The notes under the pieces: model-generated
Told to the model about the DNA's origin: nothing
The model's database searches: none
The model's input: the letters and a program-made list of their open reading frames with translations, nothing else
Translations under genes and position numbers: made by a program
Shown: positions 8,302-17,123 of the stretch, piece after piece
How the letters are laid out: every line of letters begins with the position of its first letter
Numbering within the stretch: position 1 is the first letter of the stretch
DNA from: an uncultured Acholeplasmatales bacterium
GTDB lineage: Bacteria; Bacillota_I; Bacilli_A; ML615J-28; CAG-698
Assembly (NCBI GenBank): GCA_937877075.1
Contig: CALEGD010000021.1
Coordinates: 1 to 34,526, forward strand
Direction: 5' to 3'
Length of the DNA: 34,526 bases

Positions 8302-9978
8302 TTAAAAAAGTTTCCTAATTTTGATAATGATTTTTGTACCTTGTCCAATTTTAGAGCTAATAGTTAAGCCGTAACCTTCACCGTATTCCAATCGAATTCT
8401 TTCATTTACATTATGAAGTCCATAACCATGCAATAATTCATCCTGGCTTTTTGCTTCAAGAATATCATTCGGAACTTCAAAACCGATACCGTCATCAAGC
8501 ACTTCAAAAAAGATATCATCACCACTACTATAGGCATTGATGGTAATAGTTCCGGGTTTTTCCGGAAAAGCATGTTTCAAACTGTTTTCTACAATCGGCT
8601 GCAATAAAAGTTTCAATAATTTATGGTTTCCGATACCTTCTTCAAGATTAAACTCAGCTTCTACTTTTTCCGGGAAACGAATCTTATAGATTTCTAAATA
8701 TGATTTTACAAGTTCAATTTCATTATAAACTGTAACATATTTATCACCTTTATGAAGACTCATGCGAAAGAAATTGGCTAGATTAATTACCAATTTTTCA
8801 ATATCCGGCTGTTTTTTTATCTTTGCCATCCAGGCAATAGCATCCAAGGTATTATAGAGAAAATGAGGATTAATCTGCATTTGTAATGCATAGAGTTCAA
8901 ACTTACGTTGCATCTCCATTTCAAGACGATTCTTTTCCATTAGATTAAAAATGGTATCCATCATCTCATCATAATTCTTTTCTAGTTGATAGATTTCATC
9001 GCCTTGATTAGCTACTTTCCGGCTTTTCTTTCCGGTAACAATAACTTCATTAATGCTTTCATTAAGGTCATGTATCGGCAATGTAATCCTCCTTGCCCTA
9101 AAGATAGCCAGTATTACAGCAAGAATGAATATTCCTAAAATAACAATATAAAGAATTCTAACCAAAGCATTTAACTCACCATAGAAAACATCATAATCCA
9201 AGACACTTACTAAGAGACAATCAAAGCGGTATTGTTGATTGAGTTTTTCCATTTCTCCGATCAGAATAATCTTTTTCTTGCCCTCAATAACTTCAGTTTT
9301 TAATTTATTTACCGCTTCAAGATCAATTTGTCCGTCTTCATCCAAGTTTTTCCCCACGAAGATTGAATTCTGGTGTGTTAGGACATAACCGTCGGAACGG
9401 ATTATGAAGGAATAACCGCTGACTCCGTTTCGGGTATTAGTTAGAGAATTAAGCAGATTCCCGCTTAAATGAAATAAAAGGATACCCCTAAGAGTGGTAA
9501 TGTCTAAATCCATATTCAAACCGATTAAGATATTATTACCTTGGGTTCCGCTCAAAACTAATTTATTGCGGGTTTCTCCGATCTTCAAGATTGCATTTTT
9601 AGGAAGAATGGTTTCTTCTAGAGACAATATTTCATCATTCAAAACAAAAGAAATATTTTCAAAATAATCCTTATTAAGACCGGCTTTATTGATCAGTTCT
9701 AAAAAGGCAGTCTGTTTATCTTCGAGGCTCGGAGCGGTATTGATTTCATTTAAAAGCGGAACATTCTCGCTTTTTGCTATTCGTGCATAAAGATAAGCAG
9801 CTTCATTAACTACCGAAGTAATACTTTCATCAATATCACTTTGCATATCACCGATATTATTTTTAATATTATTGCCAGTATAAATGCGGACCCCAATCTG
9901 AATTATTCCTAGCATAATGAGAAAAACCGCAGACAAGATACCTAAATAAATCAGGATAAACTTAGTTTTCAAATTCAT
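8302..9978 (-). CDS. Sensor histidine kinase, YesM type
   Basis: This 558-residue membrane kinase has a first membrane segment near residues 5-27, an extracytoplasmic Cache-like region, a second segment near 270-292, a HAMP linker, a His_kinase domain with phospho-acceptor His372 in INPHFLYN, and a C-terminal HATPase with an N box (QPIVENSLKHAF) and a G1 box (DDGIGF). YesM-type kinases typically sense extracellular saccharides or their loaded binding proteins and phosphorylate an AraC-type partner. Its start overlaps the response regulator gene by 17 bases, so the two are co-translated. Context (importer, phosphorylase, glycanases on both sides) says it controls this glycan locus. The ligand is unknown. 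Confidence 0.93.
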   Translation of the reverse strand: MNLKTKFILIYLGILSAVFLIMLGIIQIGVRIYTGNNIKNNIGDMQSDIDESITSVVNEAAYLYARIAKSENVPLLNEINTAPSLEDKQTAFLELINKAGLNKDYFENISFVLNDEILSLEETILPKNAILKIGETRNKLVLSGTQGNNILIGLNMDLDITTLRGILLFHLSGNLLNSLTNTRNGVSGYSFIIRSDGYVLTHQNSIFVGKNLDEDGQIDLEAVNKLKTEVIEGKKKIILIGEMEKLNQQYRFDCLLVSVLDYDVFYGELNALVRILYIVILGIFILAVILAIFRARRITLPIHDLNESINEVIVTGKKSRKVANQGDEIYQLEKNYDEMMDTIFNLMEKNRLEMEMQRKFELYALQMQINPHFLYNTLDAIAWMAKIKKQPDIEKLVINLANFFRMSLHKGDKYVTVYNEIELVKSYLEIYKIRFPEKVEAEFNLEEGIGNHKLLKLLLQPIVENSLKHAFPEKPGTITINAYSSGDDIFFEVLDDGIGFEVPNDILEAKSQDELLHGYGLHNVNERIRLEYGEGYGLTISSKIGQGTKIIIKIRKLF

Positions 9979-11185
9979 CTTCCATTTGCGATAGGAATTG
10001 ACTCGGCGTCATCCCTACCATCTCCTTAAAAACCTGCCCAAAGTATTTTACATCGTTATAACCGACCATAACCGCTACTTCATTAACCCGGTACTTACCT
10101 TTTAAAAGCAATTCCTTGGCTTTAATAATCCGATATTCGGTCAGACATTCATTAAAGGTTTTCCCGACATTTTCTTTAAACTCATGCATCAAATGACTTT
10201 CCGAAACATAAAGCTTATCTGCGACGGCCTTGACCGTCAGTTTACTACCATACTCCTCCGCAATCAATTTCATAATGTCTTTCACCAAAGGTTTATAGGG
10301 GTGAGTTTCCATTTCGGAAGTAGCTACGGTATTTACGGCCAGAAAAAGTCTGTTTCGCCGTAAAGTTTTTATTTCTTCATAGGCTTCGTTAATCGCAAGA
10401 TTCTTTCCATAAACAGAACTTATTTGCAAGGATAATTTAATATTGCTTTTCCTCTGATGGTCAAATAATAATTTGTTTATTTCTTCGGATAAAGTAAGAA
10501 TATCGGTCATAGAGGTAAGGATAATAAAACTGCTCTCCGAGATATGATCGATATTTTGGTATTCTGAAAGAATAGAAAAAATATTCTTTACCATTTGGGT
10601 TAAATCTTCTTTAACTTTTTCTACCTTATCTCCATAACCTTCCCCACCTATGATAATCCCCCTTTGAGGCGGAACAATTTCAAAAATCTTTAATTGTTCT
10701 AAAAGTTCGTCATTTAGAGGGGAAGTGAGCAGATCCAGAAAAAGCTTTTCTTTTAAGATTGGTAAATTGCGTTCAAATTGTCCGACAATTCTACTTTTCC
10801 GACGTTTCTGTTCCAGCTTTTCCAAAGCTTCCCGAACCTTCTTAACCAGCTCATCATTATTGAATGGTTTAAGAAGATAAGTGTCAACCCCATATTCAAG
10901 TGCCTTCCGAGCATATTCAAAATCCTGATAACCGCTGTAAATAATAATGGCCCCATCATATTTTTTCTCGGCAAGTTTTTCGATCATTTCTAGCCCGTCC
11001 ATTATCGGCATTCTAATATCGGTAAAAATAAGGTCCGGTTTTAAACGTAAAGCAGCTTCTAATCCTTGTTTACCGTTAATTGCTTCCCCGACAATATCAA
11101 CATTAATATGACTCCAATCAATCGTTTCATGTATTCCCGTTCTTACCAAATATTCATCATCTACTATTAACATTCCATACTTCAT
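9962..11185 (-). CDS. Response regulator, YesN/AraC type
   Basis: This 407-residue cytoplasmic regulator has an N-terminal receiver domain (acidic pocket DDE at 9-11, phospho-acceptor Asp56 in FTDIRMP, Lys in YLLKPF near 106). A middle segment follows, then a C-terminal AraC-type double helix-turn-helix (from about residue 305; YVSESHLMHEFKE and VAVMVGYNDVKYFGQVFKE). AraC-type regulators usually bind two direct half-sites about two helical turns apart. Just such a pair, spaced 20 bases, lies at 20661-20691. It has a near-consensus promoter at 11203-11231 and overlaps the kinase gene. At 407 residues it is shorter than many YesN proteins, which I recall near 500, because of a small middle segment. 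Confidence 0.93.
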   Translation of the reverse strand: MKYGMLIVDDEYLVRTGIHETIDWSHINVDIVGEAINGKQGLEAALRLKPDLIFTDIRMPIMDGLEMIEKLAEKKYDGAIIIYSGYQDFEYARKALEYGVDTYLLKPFNNDELVKKVREALEKLEQKRRKSRIVGQFERNLPILKEKLFLDLLTSPLNDELLEQLKIFEIVPPQRGIIIGGEGYGDKVEKVKEDLTQMVKNIFSILSEYQNIDHISESSFIILTSMTDILTLSEEINKLLFDHQRKSNIKLSLQISSVYGKNLAINEAYEEIKTLRRNRLFLAVNTVATSEMETHPYKPLVKDIMKLIAEEYGSKLTVKAVADKLYVSESHLMHEFKENVGKTFNECLTEYRIIKAKELLLKGKYRVNEVAVMVGYNDVKYFGQVFKEMVGMTPSQFLSQMEDEFEN

Positions 11186-11202
11186 AAAATACCCTCTTAT
11201 TT

Positions 11203-11231
11203 ATTATACTGCAAAGGAGCGATGCTTTCAA
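11203..11231 (-). promoter_or_regulatory. Promoter of the response regulator-kinase operon
   Basis: On the minus strand, TTGAAA (11226-11231) and TATAAT (11203-11208) are separated by exactly 17 bases. The -35 box directly abuts the T tract of the terminator that closes the preceding operon. Confidence 0.82.
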
Positions 11232-11262
11232 GAAAAGGCTTATAAACAATTGTTTATAAGCC
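11231..11262 (-). terminator. Terminator of the glycanase/surface-protein operon
   Basis: A perfect 26-base palindrome lies at 11237-11262 (half-site GGCTTATAAACAA). On the minus strand it is followed by TTTTCTT. It begins only six bases after the stop of the 1083-residue protein. The stem is AT-rich except for its GGC/GCC base. Confidence 0.78.
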
Positions 11263-11268
11263 AATATC

Positions 11269-14200
11269 TTAACTAACTCTTTTCCTTCTGATGAAGAATA
11301 ATCCTAAACCGGCAAGACCTAATAAGCTTAGTCCGGCAGGGCTGGTAGCATCTTTACAACTCAGACATCCAGGTTTCTCTTCTACTTCTTCCTTTTCGGC
11401 TTCAACTGTAATCTGAATCGTATCTTCGGCTTCATTTCCGGCTTCATCGGTTGCTCTGACGGTTACTGTGTAAGTACCTTCAACAGCTTCAAAACCTCCG
11501 TTGGTTACAGCGACTGTTTCCGAGCCTTTTTTCACCTCAATCTCGATTCTGATATTAGCGAAAGAACTGACGTTATCGCTCGCAGTATAAGTAATTTCTA
11601 TCCTCCCAACTTTAGCCGTAGTCGAGTTGGTAATTTGAATCGTCGGGGCGACTAAATCAGGAGTTTCATAAACAGGAAGATTTTCAATGATTTCCGGATA
11701 GAGTCCGGAATCACTTACAAGTCTAGCATCCAAAATTTCAAATGAGCCGGTTTCAGAGCCGTTACTATGGATATGGAAACCTTCAAAATTAAGATCGACA
11801 CCAGATGCTTTTAAGTCAATTATCGCTGTTTGTTCGGTTGTGGTGATAGCGGGAATTAAAGCACCAGTCAAGGTTCTTAGTGTTCCTTGTGCATTTTCAG
11901 AGAACCAGAAAGTTCCGCCGCCAACAAACTCAAGCCTTAAGCCACTTAAGTCAGCTCCTTCTTCACCTTTATAAGTTAAGAGTAAAAACTGATGAAGCTC
12001 AATATTAGGAGCATAGACATACCCTAAGTGTTCATAACCTTCGGAAGTCGGATTATATTCTTTAATAAAGGGACTACCTTCATCATCAAGAGCTACTCCG
12101 TTTTCAAGATCAAAGATAGGCTTATCGAGCTTACTCAATAATTTCGCATCTACAATCTCAAATGAACCTGTAGAAACCCCGCTACTATGGATATGGAAGC
12201 CGTCGAAATTACTATTTACTCCCGATTTCTCCAAGTCAATAATAATAGTTTGTTCGCTCTCTTTTACAGCAGGAATCAAGGCACCGCTGATAGTTGTTAG
12301 TGTTCCTTGATCATTTTCAGAGAACCAGAAGTATCCCTCCCCAAACTGAAGTCTCAAACCACTTAAGTCTGATCCTGCTTCCCCCTTATAAGTTAATAAG
12401 AGGTATTTATGTCCATCGGTATTTGGAGCATAAGCATAGCCTAAGTACTCATAACCTTCTGCAGTCGGATTAAAAGTCTTAATGAAAGGACTGCCTTCAT
12501 CATCTAAAGTAAGGGCGTTTTCTAAATCGAAAGCAGCAAGATATTTGCTGACTAACTCCGCATCAATAATTTCGAAAGATCCGGTTGCTGCGCCAGCACT
12601 ATGGATGTGGAAACCATCAAAATCAAGATTGACGCCAGAAGCCAACAAATCAATATAAACTGTTTGAACTTCGGTTAAAACTGCTGGAATTAAGGTTCCG
12701 TTGATGGTTTTTAAAGTTCCTTCCGTATTTTCTGAAAACCAGAAAGTTCCGCCGCTGGTAAATCCAAGTCTAAGGCCGCTTAAGTCGGCATCTTCTGCTC
12801 CTTTATAAGTAAGTTTCAGATAACGATGGTTTAAATGATTTGGAGCGTAAACATAACCCAAATATTCATAACCTTCTGCGGTTGGATTATATTCTTTAAT
12901 CAGAGGGCTTCCCTCATCATTAAGTTTGACCGCAGTTTTATTATCAAATAAGTCATTCGCAAAGAAAATTTCATCGATATAGAGTTTTCCGATACCGCTA
13001 TAATAAATATCTAACGTAGCAACTCCCGTTCCCGGAAGTACTAATCCGGAAGCGGCCATATTTACAACCACATAGGACCAACCGTCTGCGGTTTGATAAG
13101 GATTATCATCATCAAGTCCGGCAATCGGTAAACCGACATCGCTTAATAATCCGCCGTTACCCCAGATATGATCGCCACTACCAGTATTAAAACGGAAACC
13201 GTTAAGATTAGCACCGCCTTCAGCTTTCATTTTAAAGACGATATAAGTATAACCAAAAGCCGGTGTTCTGGTCTCGGTTTTAAAGTTAATATAACCCTCA
13301 TCTAAGCTTTCCGCGTTTATTACCAAAGCTCCGTCCTTAACTTCAAGCATTTGTCCGTTAGAATAAGAAAGACGATAATATAAATTAGCCGGTTCCATTT
13401 GAGGAACAGTTGACATATTTTCGTAATTATCGTTGATTTCGCTTTGAGGTATATTGAAATCATCAAATCTTTGTGTGCTTAAAGGATCAAGGTAAGGATA
13501 TTTGTTAGCAACGGCATCTTCTTGGAAATTAGTCAAGAATATTCTGCTCAAAACTACATTGCTATCTCCTTCGTATTTAAAAGATAAACCTTTGATATTA
13601 TTAATAGCAATTGCCAAGCTATAAGCACTGTAATCCGACCAAGTCTCGCCATCTGCACTGGTTGCAACCAAAAGATTTTCAAGATCGCCTTCTGCTTCAA
13701 TAACTGCATATTGATATTTTCCGGTAGAATTTGAAGAAACAACATTCATAATTCCGCCGTCAGAAACTTTTGGCATCCGTTTCTTAATAACACCGGTAGC
13801 ACTTCCTGCCCACCAAGCACTTGAACTCTTAGTTTTATCAACTGTGTCTGCTCCTAGAAAATCATTCCAAATAACCCTAGATGTAGTAGCTACATCGGAA
13901 TCATCGGTATTTGTATAGATAGTTTGGATGTCAAGGGTTCCGTTACCTCCGGCAGCAGCAAAAATATGTAAACCAAGAATCGAACCTGAATTAACCTTAA
14001 CAGTGGTCGGATTTCCGCTCTTATCGAGGTAGACTTCATTATCCTCATAACTGTTGGCGAAGTTAATAATATACTTCTGCCATTCAGTCGTTAATTCTGG
14101 TAAGTTTTCTAAATCACTGTCGCATAATTCTGAAAATGATTTGTCGTAAACTGCATGATTATCGGAATAACGTGTTCCTAAAACCAATTCATCAAGAGTG

Positions 14201-14520
14201 ACATCTGCATTTGGTGCCCTCATAACTAGTACGATGTTACCAACACCGTTTTCACCGGATTGACCTTGTTTAAAGATTGCATCCTCGGTATTACCGCTAT
14301 TTGTATCATCAAACGTAACCGAAAGATAAGCTTTTTCACCGAGATCAACATCTCCGGTATAGCTGACTGTATCAGTGATGTCAGCACGGTCAAAATCTTC
14401 AAAAATCGTGTCATATTTAGGGTTGAATTCCCTTTCATCAGGAATTGCAGCCACTTTAGGCATGAAGAAGAAGACTGCAAAAATACCCATTAACAAAAAG
14501 ATAAAAATTTTCTTTCTCAT
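11269..14520 (-). CDS. Large secreted, membrane-tethered multi-module protein with three 139-residue repeats
   Basis: This 1083-residue protein is unlikely to be catalytic. It has a signal peptide (residues 1-25, ending VAA), then three different beta-rich modules (about 40-210, 215-335 and 350-520) that look like carbohydrate-binding jelly rolls. Three tandem repeats of exactly 139 residues follow (530-946; each opens DEGSP and contains LTYKG, SGLRL, FWFSEN and FxGFHIHS). Next come an Ig-like domain (about 957-1040, with ATDEAGNEAED) and a C-terminal tail: CLSC at 1052-1055, a Gly/Leu-rich membrane segment, and RRKR. No LPXTG is present. As the last gene of the ATPase/beta-helix operon, it probably binds the target glycan at the cell surface. 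The modules were not matched to named families; the binding role is inference. Confidence 0.8.
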   Translation of the reverse strand: MRKKIFIFLLMGIFAVFFFMPKVAAIPDEREFNPKYDTIFEDFDRADITDTVSYTGDVDLGEKAYLSVTFDDTNSGNTEDAIFKQGQSGENGVGNIVLVMRAPNADVTLDELVLGTRYSDNHAVYDKSFSELCDSDLENLPELTTEWQKYIINFANSYEDNEVYLDKSGNPTTVKVNSGSILGLHIFAAAGGNGTLDIQTIYTNTDDSDVATTSRVIWNDFLGADTVDKTKSSSAWWAGSATGVIKKRMPKVSDGGIMNVVSSNSTGKYQYAVIEAEGDLENLLVATSADGETWSDYSAYSLAIAINNIKGLSFKYEGDSNVVLSRIFLTNFQEDAVANKYPYLDPLSTQRFDDFNIPQSEINDNYENMSTVPQMEPANLYYRLSYSNGQMLEVKDGALVINAESLDEGYINFKTETRTPAFGYTYIVFKMKAEGGANLNGFRFNTGSGDHIWGNGGLLSDVGLPIAGLDDDNPYQTADGWSYVVVNMAASGLVLPGTGVATLDIYYSGIGKLYIDEIFFANDLFDNKTAVKLNDEGSPLIKEYNPTAEGYEYLGYVYAPNHLNHRYLKLTYKGAEDADLSGLRLGFTSGGTFWFSENTEGTLKTINGTLIPAVLTEVQTVYIDLLASGVNLDFDGFHIHSAGAATGSFEIIDAELVSKYLAAFDLENALTLDDEGSPFIKTFNPTAEGYEYLGYAYAPNTDGHKYLLLTYKGEAGSDLSGLRLQFGEGYFWFSENDQGTLTTISGALIPAVKESEQTIIIDLEKSGVNSNFDGFHIHSSGVSTGSFEIVDAKLLSKLDKPIFDLENGVALDDEGSPFIKEYNPTSEGYEHLGYVYAPNIELHQFLLLTYKGEEGADLSGLRLEFVGGGTFWFSENAQGTLRTLTGALIPAITTTEQTAIIDLKASGVDLNFEGFHIHSNGSETGSFEILDARLVSDSGLYPEIIENLPVYETPDLVAPTIQITNSTTAKVGRIEITYTASDNVSSFANIRIEIEVKKGSETVAVTNGGFEAVEGTYTVTVRATDEAGNEAEDTIQITVEAEKEEVEEKPGCLSCKDATSPAGLSLLGLAGLGLFFIRRKRVS
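11683..12933 (-). repeat. Three tandem 417-base (139-codon) coding repeats
   Basis: The units are 12517-12933, 12100-12516 and 11683-12099. The TCATCAT anchor (codons for DE in DEGSP) occurs at 12914, 12497 and 12080, giving the same 417-base period twice. The units are similar at protein level but clearly diverged at DNA level. No insertion or deletion shifts the anchors, although short segments inside vary. Confidence 0.88.
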
Positions 14521-14537
14521 ATTTCCTCCCTTTAATT

Positions 14538-17111
14538 TTATTCACCATAAACATAAATTTCCGATAGTTGGGCTCCATAACCTCCTATCGAAGTATTGGA
14601 TGACCAAATTAATTTAATATATCTTGTAGAAAGGCCTCCCTCAATTTCAATATTGTTAACATTTCCGTTTTGAGGGTCAAATTGGTAAGTTTTATTGGCA
14701 ACCGCTACCGCCCAGGAGATATTATCGATACTGTAGAGGATTTCGATTTCTTGTGAGCGTGGTTCCCAAGTCAGTAGAGCCGGCAGATGAAGTACTAAAT
14801 AACGGACATCGTAAACTGCACCTAAATCAACTACAAAATAAGCTCCTGCACTTACTTTGGCTTCCCAGTAGGTATATTCATTTCCGTCTACAAGAAAACT
14901 CGGTTCATAAACATCATTATATTCAGAAGAATCAATAATCGGTTTATTTGTAGAGAGGGCGTTGGGGTAAAAGGCAATCTCAGAGAAAGTAAGAACTTTC
15001 GGTGCCGTCATGCCACTGTTTCTAAAGATCCTTATCTGTAAAGATGAACAAGAAACGGTTGAAGAAAGAGTGATATCAAAGTAATTTCCGGTTGCAGGAG
15101 TCATTTGATAAGTTCTTGTAGATAGACTCGAAACAAAGTTTTCCGCATCGGGAGTCTTTTTAATATAAACCCTGATCTCATAATTGTAAACAAAAGCAGA
15201 ATCATCGCCGAGATAAACTCTTACAACCCCCGGTTTTACAACCTTTCCAAAATCCATCGTTAGAGCGATAAATTCTTCTTTTTCTCCGGTCCAATCACGA
15301 CTGATCCAGGGAGTATTCCTATCGCCGTCAAAGAGATTGGCAAGAGGACCCACTTCGCTTTCATAACTACCACTACCATCATCATATCCGGCCCTTACGG
15401 TAGCTCCAACGCCATGAGTTGCATTTACAACAATCGCATCGGTTTCAAGCGGTTGACCTTTATAAGTTTCCGTAAGATCCAAAATCGCAAACTCCGGAAC
15501 TTCCAATCCGGCTTGGATTTTTGAAGGTTGCCTTACCTTTACAACAGCATCACTTTTTAGTTCTGCTTTATAAGGCAAGTGAACAATCGCTCCTGTGACT
15601 TCCGCTTTTGAGGAGTAACCCACATTCCTAACATAAGTGTTTTTACCGAGTTTGAGTTCAGTTTCGTTTTCTAACTTCTTCCCTTCAATTTCTACATCTA
15701 CTATCGAGATATCGGAAACTTCTGAAGTCGCGCTTTCTCCGTTAATCCTCGAGACAATAGAATCCTCGAGATAAAGAACTTTAATATTAGAGAAGTTTAC
15801 ATTTTTAACTGTCCCTCTGAGTCCCCCGGATTTAGTCCAATTTTCATTATAAGCAATGGTAATATCAATTAAATAATCCGATTCTCCGTCAAGTTGGTTA
15901 TCACCGAGCATCCTGCCGTCTTCAATCGTAATATTTGTATAATTGACACTAGAGATATCAGCATCATCAGAATTATGAATCGAAAGGGCGGCTTTATGAA
16001 AGTTATGAAGAATCGTAATGTTTTTAAAGGTGATGTTCTCCATAATCTCACCATTGGTTTCAAAACCGACTTCACAACTTTGGGCAAGATCAGTCCAAAC
16101 AACGACATTATCGAAAGTAATATTTGAAGTATTTCCCCGGTCCGTGTTTTTCACAACCAAAGAGTCATCCCAAGTCCGAACAAATCCGCCTGTTACCAAA
16201 ACATCCTCACAGGATTGAACCGAGATGCCATCACCGTTTCCACGGGCGGTGATAATTTTTAAATTATCAATTTCTACATCCCGACATTTATAAAGAGCAA
16301 CCGTCCAACCGGCTGGATCAAGAATTGTAATTCCTTCAATTTTAATATTCTTACAATTTCTTAATTCAATCGGTATGGTATATTCACTGGCTTTGGTTCT
16401 TTGATAGATGGCTCCGGAGATAATTCCGCGACCGCGAATAGTTATATTCTCCATTTGTTCGGCTCTAATTTGACCATAGACAAAGGCTCCCCCGGCAAGA
16501 TATACCGTCTTGCCACTTTGAACGGGAATAGCTCCGGCAGCATAAACTCCGGGACCGAGATAAATAACATCCTCGGGGATATTATCAGGATCAATTGGGT
16601 CATTCTCAATCGGATTTGCAAAGATATGGACAGCATTTTCGCTAGCAAGATTTCCGTCATCGTATTCTACAACATAATTTCCAGAATAGTTTAATGAAAA
16701 ACTAATCGTATTTCCGACAATTTCCGGAGTGATATCATAAAACAAGGGGCGAATAATTACATCTTTAAGACTAGCTACGCCCTTGACAGTAATTTCTACT
16801 TTCACTTCCCCTTCAAAATCAAAGACCACTACCGGTGCCGTTGATGTCGGTTCGGTAAAACTAAAAATGCGATTGTGGTTAACTCTGGTTTCATAAACAA
16901 AAAGATTCTCATCTTCAACTTTAACATCTACTTTAGAAGAAGATTCCAAAAGGTTGGGACCTTCATAGACAAATAACTTTGTTTCCGTTACAGTTTTATC
17001 CGCAACGGTATAATTATTTCTCTCTTCCTCTACTGGAGCTTTCTTACAAGATATAAGAAAACTAGCTAGAAAAATCAAAAGTAATATCGTAAATTTACGG
17101 TATGTTTTCAA
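14538..17111 (-). CDS. Beta-helix glycoside hydrolase lipoprotein (clan GH-N, GH28-like) with two F5/8C domains
   Basis: This 857-residue protein has a lipobox ending LISC (Cys22), an N-terminal beta-sandwich (about 35-170), a right-handed parallel beta-helix (about 175-540) and two C-terminal discoidin/CBM32-like domains (about 555-705 and 715-857). The helix keeps the GH28-type Asp triad: Asp294 in GNGDGI, and Asp315-Asp316 in WDDSL, 21 residues on. The GHG histidine position reads AQSCEVG and no RIK motif follows; IHNSDDA occupies that region. Pectinases use those residues, so polygalacturonase activity is doubtful. The start is TTG, set by AAAGGAGGT at 17117-17125 overlapping the previous gene's stop. 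It is a paralogue of the gene at 17124-18746. It is probably an extracellular, membrane-anchored glycan-cutting enzyme. Confidence 0.85.
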   Translation of the reverse strand: MKTYRKFTILLLIFLASFLISCKKAPVEEERNNYTVADKTVTETKLFVYEGPNLLESSSKVDVKVEDENLFVYETRVNHNRIFSFTEPTSTAPVVVFDFEGEVKVEITVKGVASLKDVIIRPLFYDITPEIVGNTISFSLNYSGNYVVEYDDGNLASENAVHIFANPIENDPIDPDNIPEDVIYLGPGVYAAGAIPVQSGKTVYLAGGAFVYGQIRAEQMENITIRGRGIISGAIYQRTKASEYTIPIELRNCKNIKIEGITILDPAGWTVALYKCRDVEIDNLKIITARGNGDGISVQSCEDVLVTGGFVRTWDDSLVVKNTDRGNTSNITFDNVVVWTDLAQSCEVGFETNGEIMENITFKNITILHNFHKAALSIHNSDDADISSVNYTNITIEDGRMLGDNQLDGESDYLIDITIAYNENWTKSGGLRGTVKNVNFSNIKVLYLEDSIVSRINGESATSEVSDISIVDVEIEGKKLENETELKLGKNTYVRNVGYSSKAEVTGAIVHLPYKAELKSDAVVKVRQPSKIQAGLEVPEFAILDLTETYKGQPLETDAIVVNATHGVGATVRAGYDDGSGSYESEVGPLANLFDGDRNTPWISRDWTGEKEEFIALTMDFGKVVKPGVVRVYLGDDSAFVYNYEIRVYIKKTPDAENFVSSLSTRTYQMTPATGNYFDITLSSTVSCSSLQIRIFRNSGMTAPKVLTFSEIAFYPNALSTNKPIIDSSEYNDVYEPSFLVDGNEYTYWEAKVSAGAYFVVDLGAVYDVRYLVLHLPALLTWEPRSQEIEILYSIDNISWAVAVANKTYQFDPQNGNVNNIEIEGGLSTRYIKLIWSSNTSIGGYGAQLSEIYVYGE

Positions 17112-17123
17112 AAAATACCTCCT

